Made by a program: the position numbers and the translations under genes. DNA of 64,000 bases from Bolinopsis microptera (Eukaryota > Ctenophora > Tentaculata > Lobata > Bolinopsidae), in assembly GCF_026151205.1 (NCBI RefSeq), contig NC_087082.1, positions 9,742,901 through 9,806,900 of the forward strand, read 5' to 3'. Below, one piece after another: positions 42,301 through 51,052 of this stretch. The notes beneath the pieces were generated by a model. The model was given only the letters and a program-made list of their open reading frames with translations, had not been told where the DNA came from and did no database searches. The stretch's first letter is position 1. Every line of letters begins with the position of its first letter.

Positions 42301-45300
42301 CCCACTGTACACTACGAATCTGTGTACCCAGTTAGCGATCCTATACTGAGAGTAAACTTCATTGATGATGTAGTAGCACCCCTTTTGTGAAGGATGAGGT
42401 TCTAGAGTCCAGAGCTGGTCCGGGTAGAGAGCATGTTCGTATGTTCCCACGTTGGAACCTCCACTACCCCACTGGGTCAGCCGGGCTTTATGGTACACTT
42501 TGTTGTATATTAGAAACTGGTTGTTGTCCAGAACTAAACTTTGGCAGACCGCCAAATTTATCGTTAAAGTCACGAGAAAAATAAGAGATAGTTGGGATTT
42601 CATCTCTTTTTTATTATCTTTAACGAAACTGCTAACCAAGATTTTATAGCAGAGGCTCTGTCTGTAAGAAAATTCAAGATGAAAAGGAGAAGAGTGAAGC
42701 CAAAAGAGATTGATGCAATAAATTGTGTTCGGATGGAAGGTAAATGATGTGGATTCTGGTGGAGAGGTGGGGCATATTTGGAAGATAATATATGATAAGG
42801 TTATCTGTTAGAACTGTGGAGTGTGGTCTACTGTGGTATACTGGAATGGTAGGACTGCAAAAGTAATGTCCTCCTCGTACGATAAGGCAAGGAGTGAAGT
42901 GAACTTCATACTGTATTCTTTAAATTATTGTAAAAAAATCTGACCTGGACAAACTGGAACCCCCAATTTCAACTTAAATTAATTAACAGACTGAAGCTAA
43001 AATATTCTGCCTCGCACAAAATATGTGAGGAAACACGGAAATATTTGTACTGGATCATCATTATCTGACCTGGTAGTTCCAATACAGTCTTGCTACTCTC
43101 CGGAACGGAGGACGGAGCCAAGTGTGGTTTGTCGTATACAATCCTCGTTTGGACGCTGATAGCACTGATATCAGCTCGTAGTAGGCGTCTAACCTGAGTT
43201 GGTGGTTTTTAGCTGACTTTCTTTAGTTTAGCACTTAGATATGAAAAGTAGATATGATTTAAAAAACTTAATCTGATTTCAGTAATACAGGGTTCAAACT
43301 CAGATACTAACACTGGTATCTGCTCGAAGTAGGACGTCACTCCGGTCGGAGATTACATCAGCCTAATCTGTAGGCTTAACTTTAAAACAATTAGAAAAGA
43401 GCAATTCAGTAAAATATGACAGAACTGATGAACCAAAATTTAGCTGCTTACCTCTTTCTCCACCTCAGGATCGTCTATTATCTTTTTAGGAGCAGTTTTC
43501 CTGAAACGCTTCTTCCGTACGTTCTTAAAGGGAGGGGTTATACCGTGGGAGTGAACATATTTCTTGTGATCGTTCTTCTCCTTTCTTATCAGCTGTGATC
43601 TGTTCGCATCCTCCGCTTCTAGCGGTGTTTCGGCCACCTGCACATGGTATGTTATACTCTACTTTCCTTCGATACTGGATAGTTATAATAAATTAAGAGA
43701 TCAGCTCTGTAATCACTATAAAATAATTAAGAGATACGCTCGGTAATCACTAAGATTTGCCGCAAACCCCGATTCCCCGCTGCTGTTACCTTTCCCCCAA
43801 ACTCCACGGTAAATCGGGGTTTTACTGTGATCGGTGAAACTTACCAGTAACATCTGGCAGATGTCCCCAGATTTGTAGAACGTTTTGTTATCCACAGTTT
43901 TCTGACACTCAACTATGCACGGCAGGTCAACTATCCTTGCTGACAGTATGTCATTTTCAATCTGAAATTGTAACATTATCATCCGCGAAAATTGCGATCA
44001 TTTTAACTTGGATATCATATAAAATGGTTTGTCATTAAAAAAATATATCTGTGTTATATAAGTTAGTGGATTTACCTTTATGTATGTCCACTGACCAGTG
44101 ACCTCTGTGTTCACCAATAAAATGTCCTAAAACCATGGGGGTTACCCGGATAGGATCATTATCTTAAAACACAACCCTTCCACAGACAACAGATGCAGTG
44201 ACTTTAACTCCTTTACGAATCGAATCTCTTTTCTATCTCATGTGACTAATAACTGATATTAATAAATGCCATGCCCGTTCACAAGGTGCGGGAACCGGAC
44301 ACAAGGGCGGTGGACGCGAGGGCGTCGGACACTAGGGCGGTGGACGCGAGGGCGGTGGACGCGAGGGCGGTGGACGCGAGGGCGGTGGACACAAGGGCGG
44401 TGGACGCGAGGGCGGTGGACACTAGGGCGGTAATAACATCACGCAATTTGATCTTAACTATTGTCATTAATTAACATTTAACTGTTAACGTATTATATAG
44501 TCACATAACGAAGTAGTAGATGCAGTCGTATATAATATGTAGTTGGGTGGTTGGAATTTGTTCTAATTGACAATCAAAGTTAGATCCATTTATTCATTTC
44601 TGGTGTAATCCGTAGTATTGTAGTAAATGTAATATATGTTTCGGTGGAATTTCACCGTGATATATGGTGAAAACGAGGGTGAAATGATCAATCGGACGCC
44701 TTTAAATATGTTTTGCCTAAGTACACAGAAGTTTTAATATCGCAAATAGGATCACGATACGATAGAGTTTGGTTGGAATTAGTTCTAAATAACAAAGCGA
44801 GGAAAGTTAGATCCGTTTTTTCATTTAAATGTTTGTAATTATTGATGGAATTTCATCGTGTACCGTGATATATGGAGACATTTTGATATCGCAAATAGAA
44901 TCACAGTACGATGGTTATTCATTGTGTTCGTTATTCAATGATCAATCGTGGTGGAAACTGGAACCACCGCAGTGTTTTATATTTGAGAGATAGCATACTG
45001 TACCTACTTGTTCCAGGATTCGGTCACCAAAATTTGGTAATTCGATTTTTGGGGCCACACCCAATCAACATTGAATTGGGTGAACATATTAAAGACTCCG
45101 TTGTAACATATTGCAATAGGTCATTTAATCCGGAATATAATCCGAAAAGATGGTGCGAAACGGATTTAGAATGACGAAGTTATCAAGCAATTTGTTTATC
45201 TCGTTATCAAAATTGATTGGTTAATCAATGATTACCCAATTACGACACCGTAATTGGGTTCTCTGCACGATTCCTATAATGCGGATCTAGCCTCAGCCCA

Positions 45301-48300
45301 ATCACCTGATCACACGTAATGAACAAACTCGTTATGCTTCATATCTCGGTTATCTGAGAAGCTAGAACTCTCATTTTTTTCAGGACAAACGTTATTCGAA
45401 TGGCCAAACACAATTCAATAGTACTTTGGCTCCATCCGACTTATTAATATTGATATGTCACTGTACTAACTTTTATTTTTAACTACAATCAATTGTAACG
45501 TTAAACCAATTAAATAAACTGTAAATTAAAAACACGTTCTGAATTCATGCCTGTATTTAGTGCAGCATGGACTCTTCAATGTATGACAAAACCGTCTGCA
45601 CTCAACAGTACAACAGTCAGACTTAGCATGCATACACGCGGAACATGGAAGCCCAAAAGGAAAGGCAATTGCAAAACAAATTACTCGCACTGAAATCACA
45701 ACTCTATAAATGCCTGTGGAGGGCTCTAATACGGCGGGATTTGAACTCCACGCTTTGTAAAGAAGGTACTGCTAAAACTATGACCTTGACAAACATTTCG
45801 GCTGGCTGTCACCTCGATACGTGGTGACTGCTGGCCTTCTGCAAAAACAAGTAACAGAGCTTGGCAAGTGGCCAATTCGGGACCCCTCTCCCACCAGGGC
45901 ACCATGGGTTTTGGCAGGTTATATCTTTAAAAACGTGGGCCGGTGGGTGCAGAATCACACTTTCAAAACAGGAAGAGAAAAGAAAAGAAAAAGATTTACC
46001 TAGCTATTCTATGATCTATAACGTATTAATGTCTAAATAAGACAATTAATAATAAGACAATTAAAGAAACCAATTAAAGAAACTATAAAATAACACAATT
46101 GTATTTTCATTTAAAATTTTCTTTCATCAAACCTATTCTACAAAAACAGGATAACCAGGCCACAATATTTAGGTCGGCTCCGAGAAATGGTTCTTAACCC
46201 TCCACTGGCAAACAGAGATTTTACAGTCCTTGTCTTTACTGACAGTCTCCTTAAAATACTTCCTCGTCTCACAGTTGAATCGTATCAATGTTCCTGTTTC
46301 ACGAGACTCGCTATTCTCCTTTCGCTCAGCTTCCTTCACGTAAGAATTTTCCCCATAAACAGAATATCTCACAACATTTTTGTGTTCAGATCGAAAATAC
46401 TTCAGCAAATCTCCCATTTTGACAAAAAACACATACGAGCAGATAATTAAAATCAACATGACGACAATGGCCATTAAAATGAGGATAACATAATCAAACC
46501 CGTTCAGACACTTATAACTGAAGGGTGTGTGAACCAACTCTCCCATATCAGTAGCATTTAAACAGTGCTGCGCTATATTCGCTGAACTGTACTGATAAAT
46601 CATGCCCATCACACGGAATATCATGGTAAAACTAAAGAAAAAATGGACAAAAGCACAACACACAAAAACACGTGACCATTTGAACAAGTCCAGGTGAGTC
46701 CCGAATATGTCCAAGTAGATAGTTGAGGAGGTTGTCAGCAGTTGGTAACTCCCACTTCCTGACTTAACAAGCCTCACGATGGGCAGGATGTAGAGTAGGG
46801 TTGTGACTGCATCTTTGAAGATGATCCACCAAGGAGGATTGGAAGTGACGTACTTGTCCACGTAGAAATATTCTAGTAGCAACTCGGGACCATCTTCAAC
46901 CACTATTTTGAAGCAAGCTGCCATTACCTTCAAGAGGTGGGATCTGACATTGGCAGTTTCGTCGTAGCTATTCTTGACCACTTTCAGCACAAGATAAGCA
47001 AACACGGTCGACTTAATCGCACCGAGTATTCCAAATGTCAGAATACCGTAGGTGACGAACACATTCCGGGTAATGGCTCTGGGAATGAGATCACCTGAAT
47101 CCAGCCGTACGAAATAATACACATCCACCATAACATCTGCATGATCCACAGCTATCTTCCCTATTGGGAGTGCGATGAGTTTTAACATCGACCAGACTAA
47201 CCTCACAAGTTTGGGGGTTGCACAAGAAAAAGGGCTGCACTTCTGTGCAGTTATCAGCTGCTTCCCAGACACCCAAACGCTCTGTATACCCGCCATCTTT
47301 GTACCAGCCAGCTGATCACAGAACTTAATAGGAAGCTGAACACCAGAAGCACTGATATAGATACCATCAGTCCGCCTGAAGACATGATACTTGAACAGCA
47401 CAGGCTTGTCAAACAGCTCGTATATTTCAGGTGGTAAGGTCATGGTGTTGTGAGGTGAGGGGAGGAGTAGTGGGCGGATAGAGGGGAGGAGTTGAGCTCT
47501 GGAGATATTCGGGTTTCCTGTTGGGAAGGGGACTGTCTGGCGCATGTTTGTCATACCTGCCATATTCATCCCTGGGTTAATAAACCTAGGTCTTTGAAAC
47601 GTCATCCTTGAAGATGTTCCACGGGGAAAAGGTGCGGCAAAGCCTTGATTAGCACCTGCAGTAAAGCCTTGATTAGCACCTGCAGTAAAGCCTTGATTAG
47701 CACCTGCAGTAAAGCCTTGATTAGCACCTGCAGTGAAAGGAGAAGTGTGACTAAAGCTGGGTATTGCAGCAGGTCGACTATTAGCTGCTAATCGGATCTG
47801 ATTCTCTCTCGCCCTACATTCGTGTCGATACATATTTATTTTCAGCTTAATCTGTGGATCAACTTGCTCGGTTATCAAGGCGAATAGCTCCTCTCCAAAA
47901 TACTCCTCAAAGTAAATGCAGTTCTTCTTATCCTGATAAATCTTGACGATTTGGCGCCACCCTAAGCGATTAGCTCCAAGTTTATACAAGAGAGCAGACG
48001 TTAACACTAGGTATAAACCGGGAATCACAAAAGCTAAGGCAGCTTCGAGGGAGTTGAGGTGGGGCTGCCATAACGTTGTGACATTTTCGTACACAATCCC
48101 ACTGATATTCACAGAGTGAACACTGTTGGTGGACATTGAACAAGGGTTATAGTCTATAAATCAGAATCTCAATGTTACAACCATCTAACCATGTCATAAC
48201 CATGTTACAACCATGTCATAACCTGAAATGTAGGGCGGTTAGAACTGTTGATCCCTGAAATACCGGGAAAGGGAAATAACACTGTTTGGAATCAGTGTTT

Positions 48301-50721
48301 GGCACAAAAGTTGAAGTTGTCAAAAAAGTGAACTTAAATGTCAAAATTTCCAACGTCAAATTCGTATTAAAAAGGGGCGAAATATGAGCATAATTCTGCT
48401 GGCAGAGATAAGCAGTATGGATTTCAAAGTTAGGATTTCAAAGTTAGGATGAACGATGCGGTTGTTCATGGGAAAATCTTAAAATTTAGAAAAACAGAAT
48501 CACATCATAGCTTCTTTAACATGCTGTTGAGTAGCACTGTTTCTGGATTGGAACCTAAAACGCACGGTCACCAGCGAAATGACCTCATATGAACCGATTG
48601 GGCGACTCAAATCACGAGCGAACAAATTACAAACAGTAACGAAATCTTATGAAATGAGAATGTAACTTGATACCCATAACTATCAGGCGTGAAGTCATTA
48701 TGAAGTCGATTGAGTGATTAACAGGTGACACGTTATATACCTTACTGATTTCGGGAAATTCACTATTTAGTAACCAATTTATTAATATAAAGCTGTATAG
48801 TTGCAACATTAAAGATACCAAAATGGTTTGTCTGTGTAGTAATTTGTTTATTTGTACTTTTAGTAATCCTCAACAACTTCAGCCACTGCCTTCCAGTACA
48901 AATGGTGTGCGGATGCGAACACAAATATTTAATATTACAAACCATAATTTTCTGATTGAACTGCATTCTTTTTATCTATAATTAATATATAACTATAAGA
49001 TAAATTAGCAACGTAACAGTTGAAAAGTTATAATAAAATAAACACACTCATACTCGAATAAAGCTTTAAAATCGTACAATAAAAATGTATGGTTAGGAAC
49101 TGGTTGTAATAATAAGGAATATTGAAACTGTCCCTTTGATCACGAATCAATATGAACAAAAAGGTAGATTGATAACAGCGTGAATATGAGGTATATAAGA
49201 TGAGCTATAGGAATGAATAGATATGTTTCGCTCTATAAGGCAGCTGACCAAGGACGAGTATATCGAGCACAAAATAAAAGAATGAAACATTTTCCTGTAA
49301 GCTTGTAGTAAAAATATACTAGCTTGTTGAGGATTACATGCGATGAGCTATTCTTACTTTATATCACAAGATCCAGTCATGTCCTAACATTCCCTACTCA
49401 AAGTCAATATCCCATTCACTGTAATTGATAAGCTAAGAAGGTACACGAAACGTGTGTGAACAATATTGCGTTATCCAGCTATTGTCGTGCGAAGTACATA
49501 CAGCTTTACACGTCACGAGGTACACTGTTCCTACTCAAGTATTGTATCCTACAAATCTTCTCTCCAGATACTATTTATTCAGGCAATACTATCGAGAATA
49601 TACCTATTTTAATGATTATTTTAACGTCATTTTGATCGGTTTTGTTGATATTACGCTGTGTTTAGTACGAGCAACATTTTATTTGGCTGTATCTTCGGTT
49701 GTGTAGGATATTTTTTGACGCGATTTAATCTTACTAACAAAGAATACCATTAGGTTCCTCCCTGTGACCACGGGTTTTCTAGTCTATATTATAAATCAGA
49801 GAATTCTTTCTGTACGTACACTGTACGACCGCCCACGTGCAAATCAAACGAAAAATATGAACTTGCGTAGTAACCATGGTTGCGAGGGTTATTACACGCA
49901 CGTGCACGTGCAATGATTGTTTTAACGTCATTTTGATCGGTTTTGTTGATATTACGCTGTGTTTAGTACGAGCAACATTTTAATTGGCTGTATCTTCAGT
50001 CGTGTAGTATATTTTTTGACGCAATTTAAACTTACCTACAAAAAATACTATTGGCTTCCTCCCAGTGACTACGGGTTTTCTAGTAATAACTATAAGATAA
50101 ATTAGCAGAAAACGTAAAATATTAAAAGTTCTACGTAATTAAATAACCGTAATTAAATAAACACATTACCTTGAGCAGCGCGTTCCTGCAGTCATCCTTG
50201 ATGTCCACCTGTAATCTCTCACGTAGGTTACCCTTACTTACTGCCTGTCTCACTGTCTGTAAAACACGGACTGTCGTTATGTGAAACTGTATAGTGTGTA
50301 TCAGTAGTAGTATTATATAGTATTATATATAGTAGTAGTATTATATATAGTAGTAGTATATCTAATACAAGATTCTGTGGTGTTGTATGTGATAATATTG
50401 CAAGTATTAAGGATTATTTAGCTAAATATTATTATATATTATACAGTAAATTGCCAATTTACTGGGGCTTTCTAACCCAGTAATTCGTAGTTTGATCTAC
50501 ATTAAATAAAGTATACAATTATTATGGGGATATAAAAAACACCCAGCAAATCGGGGTTTTGTTGTATGATCCTACTGTTAGTCTACAAGTTCACTTAATC
50601 ACTAAATACCTTAATTATATTACAAAGTCAGCTGACAGTTTACCTGAGCGTATTTGTCGGGAAGTCTGAGGATCATCAGGTTTTCTTGGTTTTCATCGTC
50701 CTCATCCTTCTTTCTCGACAT
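36309..50721 (-). CDS. TAF7: TAF7, TFIID subunit
   Basis: Ten coding exons on the minus strand: 50721-50644, 50256-50170, 44126-44076, 43961-43845, 43637-43452, 43193-43070, 38410-38301, 37958-37869, 36769-36674, 36443-36309. All junctions are GT-AG and in frame; 357 residues against about 349 in human. The N-terminal TAFII55 domain reads LMILRLPDKYAQ, VRQAVSKGNLRERL, ARIVDLPCIVECQKT, then KTFYKSGDICQMLL, YVHSHGITPPFKNVRKKRF and DDPEVEKEV. An acidic stretch (EMFQDLSSDDGDSSPDE) and a C-terminal coiled coil follow. In TFIID, TAF7 binds TAF1 and restrains its activity until pre-initiation complex assembly. Introns 2 (50169-44127) and 6 (43069-38411) host three intronless genes. Confidence 0.95.
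36444..36476. repeat. 9-bp repeat spanning the TAF7 last-exon acceptor
   Basis: Four copies of an ACATATTTC unit on the sense strand. The last one is the acceptor itself (ATATTTCAG, exon start 36443). Confidence 0.8.
36925..37880. repeat. 40-bp repeat carrying copies of the TAF7 exon 8 donor junction
   Basis: About 24 near-identical copies. On the sense strand each unit starts AGTCCAGACGAG (the last 12 bases of exon 8, encoding SPDE) followed by GTTTGC, the exon's donor, then 22 bases of intron. The real junction is at 37869/37868, at the edge of the array. Confidence 0.96.
37938..38118. repeat. Partial duplication at the TAF7 exon 8 acceptor, with a G19 tract
   Basis: AACTCTTCTCCT followed by a CCCTCC-type tract occurs at 37938 (exon 8 start and acceptor) and again at about 38044. 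A (GTATAGT)n stretch lies between. GCAGAATGTTTTG recurs after a run of 19 G (38088-38106). Confidence 0.8.
39668..41212 (+). CDS. Unidentified alpha-helical repeat (TPR-like) protein, intronless, nested in TAF7
   Basis: A 514-residue ORF without introns, with an in-frame stop just upstream of the chosen Met. Throughout, it alternates amphipathic helices with the alanine/tyrosine spacing of TPR/SEL1-type solenoids (for example LSFIYTVKGNYKEAASVI, YAQYQIGKEYVKAGFPGKG, YYWIGEGMVKLA). A proline-rich break (SPPPPTAVALY) near residue 300 separates two helical halves. No catalytic motif, signal peptide or membrane segment is seen. A scaffolding role is inferred from fold only, and I do not recognise the family. 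It lies antisense in TAF7 intron 6. Codon content and GC are higher than the flanks, supporting real coding. Confidence 0.7.
   Translation: MVKSDIFRVTAVRDKLIFSLPLFKGREKLSLLSLLSFIYTVKGNYKEAASVISRCKLLSSATLLVLTTESELFNRTSDTKNAKKTLKLLQRSLLDTYYESFQIEAIIDLALAHIVFGLNCAALEMLHKARLRLSSKRSGRTVCFLSFCYGLVYYYFNQNAERGLSKYYAQLCIDKLTPLLKISHYRNVCGVYLWKLQVRMASVTIPVPNNMVVSGYAQYQIGKEYVKAGFPGKGVHLLKRSLQVSKLADTYYWIGEGMVKLANRQKGCDPMWTDILERCPVYVKPPTNEQDSGLSPPPPTAVALYRRDRERRLALTSPTAVLKIIQRIDTDSRKCSNEVLYIEAQEYYKRAIISSPILEEKYNLSLAKLMIYLNKVMSAEALLSRVISRISSPFILFEASLLLATCFASGKIMIASEHISRCLDLLPKISVSSEKLHLLTQWCVYYAYYHCNRRNSLDSKYWVDHLQDLGYSQVEPLVEKLKGMQEDKVVRMVGSRWVSKNRNAKSHSIDVDQS
41671..42606 (-). CDS. Secreted beta-trefoil plus aerolysin/ETX-MTX2-like pore-forming protein, nested in TAF7
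   Basis: Intronless, 311 residues from the preferred Met at 42606. An upstream in-frame Met (42639) would add 11 charged residues before an otherwise canonical signal peptide, so the inner one is favoured. Residues ~24-160 form a ricin-like beta-trefoil with three similar lobes (DQLWTLEP, DQLFRFVP, DQMWKLVP). The C-terminal half is rich in alternating Ser/Thr (EITVTTGIKRSSSHTITNKS, a likely transmembrane-hairpin region) and resembles aerolysin-superfamily pore-forming domains. In animals such proteins serve as venom, digestive or immune effectors; which applies here is unknown. It lies sense-oriented in TAF7 intron 6. No disruption is seen. Confidence 0.75.
   Translation of the reverse strand, partial: EMKSQLSLIFLVTLTINLAVCQSLVLDNNQFLIYNKVYHKARLTQWGSGGSNVGTYEHALYPDQLWTLEPHPSQKGCYYIINEVYSQYRIANWVHRFVVYSGPHFSDQLFRFVPSGNNDGFFYIYSCLYKNDRIAKYGVGNQQISMYSGPRYNDQMWKLVPRFKVNFYTDEVFHFDNRQGSSPITREITVTTGIKRSSSHTITNKSTYKMSVEASMKGGFKLFGMSATAKADYSSELETTFSENNELSWSKTEKIVFIIRPGKNFKVMQHKVNFDGQFSHDSCSLLTSIKIFESDTAHFEDKDNFIISYVQ
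44288..44432. repeat. 15-bp GC-rich tandem repeat
   Basis: About nine copies of GGCGGTGGACGCGAG and variants in TAF7 intron 2. It is open in several frames because the unit is a multiple of 3. The high GC contrasts with the AT-rich surroundings. Confidence 0.93.
44525..44915. repeat. Two diverged direct copies of a ~190-bp sequence
   Basis: Both contain, in order, GGTTGGAATT(T/A)GTTCTAA, AAAGTTAGATCC, GGAATTTCA(C/T)CGTG, GTGATATATGG and a TATCGCAAATAG(G/A)ATCAC stretch. The copies start at about 44540 and 44770. No coding content. Confidence 0.75.
45720..45790 (-). repeat. tRNA-derived SINE head or tRNA pseudogene
   Basis: On the minus strand a box A-like TAGTTTTAGCAGTACC (45780-45765) is followed at normal tRNA spacing by a box B-like GAGTTCAAATCCCGCC (45748-45733). 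The T-arm and acceptor stems do not pair well, so it is not a functional tRNA. It lies in TAF7 intron 2. Confidence 0.6.
46169..48136 (-). CDS. Unidentified multi-pass membrane protein, intronless, nested in TAF7
   Basis: 655 residues. One hydrophobic helix lies near the N-terminus (AALAFVIPGLYLVLTSALLY), followed by a soluble region with four exact TAGANQGF octapeptides and a Pro/Met-rich linker (residues ~130-240). The C-terminal half has five or six hydrophobic segments with charged, conserved-looking loops (DHADVMVDVYYFVRLD, VVEDGPELLLEYFYVDKY). The acidic/aromatic TM pattern vaguely recalls XK/Kell-related scramblases, but that is a weak resemblance and I do not assign a function. It has the same orientation as its host TAF7 and is contained wholly in intron 2. 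No introns or frame breaks. Confidence 0.75.
   Translation of the reverse strand: MSTNSVHSVNISGIVYENVTTLWQPHLNSLEAALAFVIPGLYLVLTSALLYKLGANRLGWRQIVKIYQDKKNCIYFEEYFGEELFALITEQVDPQIKLKINMYRHECRARENQIRLAANSRPAAIPSFSHTSPFTAGANQGFTAGANQGFTAGANQGFTAGANQGFAAPFPRGTSSRMTFQRPRFINPGMNMAGMTNMRQTVPFPTGNPNISRAQLLPSIRPLLLPSPHNTMTLPPEIYELFDKPVLFKYHVFRRTDGIYISASGVQLPIKFCDQLAGTKMAGIQSVWVSGKQLITAQKCSPFSCATPKLVRLVWSMLKLIALPIGKIAVDHADVMVDVYYFVRLDSGDLIPRAITRNVFVTYGILTFGILGAIKSTVFAYLVLKVVKNSYDETANVRSHLLKVMAACFKIVVEDGPELLLEYFYVDKYVTSNPPWWIIFKDAVTTLLYILPIVRLVKSGSGSYQLLTTSSTIYLDIFGTHLDLFKWSRVFVCCAFVHFFFSFTMIFRVMGMIYQYSSANIAQHCLNATDMGELVHTPFSYKCLNGFDYVILILMAIVVMLILIICSYVFFVKMGDLLKYFRSEHKNVVRYSVYGENSYVKEAERKENSESRETGTLIRFNCETRKYFKETVSKDKDCKISVCQWRVKNHFSEPT
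48137..49609. other. TAF7 intron 2, no further gene seen
   Basis: AT-rich. A short tandem CCATGTTACAA / CCATGTCATAA pattern lies at about 48183-48222, and a segment near 48985-49050 (AACTATAAGATAAATTAGCA) recurs at about 50085. Confidence 0.45.
49610..50095. repeat. Pair of ~185-bp direct repeats
   Basis: 49610-49795 and 49911-50085 share GTTTTGTTGATATTACGCTG, GTACGAGCAACATTTTA, TATTTTTTGACGC and CGGGTTTTCTAGT at about 85-90% identity. They look like two copies of a dispersed element in TAF7 intron 2. The intervening ~110 bp has CACGTGCA-type palindromic motifs. Confidence 0.8.
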
Positions 50722-51052
50722 CCTTTCTGTGAATACTTTGTCGCATGTAAAGGTGAGCAGACAAATCTCGCTTTAAAATACGATCATAGTTGATAGACAA
50801 TAGTAATAATAGTAGGCATAACGTAAAATATTTATTTATTTTCGTGTTCAATGGGAGGAAGAAGTAACCGAGCTGGAGTGAAGACTAAAAGATTGAAAAC
50901 TCATACACAATAAATAAATTAAAACCATAAAAATACCCAAATTAGGCAATTTCACAAAAAAGAAAAACCTGCTGTGAATAAATAAAATGTTTAATCTATT
51001 CAGTAATCTAACTCATCAAATGCTCTCTAGAACTCAATCTTAAAATTATTGA

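Noticed and set aside
44271-44474. ORFs on both strands over the 15-bp GC-rich repeat
   Set aside because: Repeat unit is a multiple of three; both strands are open, with no coding context.
45720-45790. Functional tRNA gene
   Set aside because: Box A and B are good but acceptor and T stems do not pair, so it is kept only as a SINE head or pseudogene.
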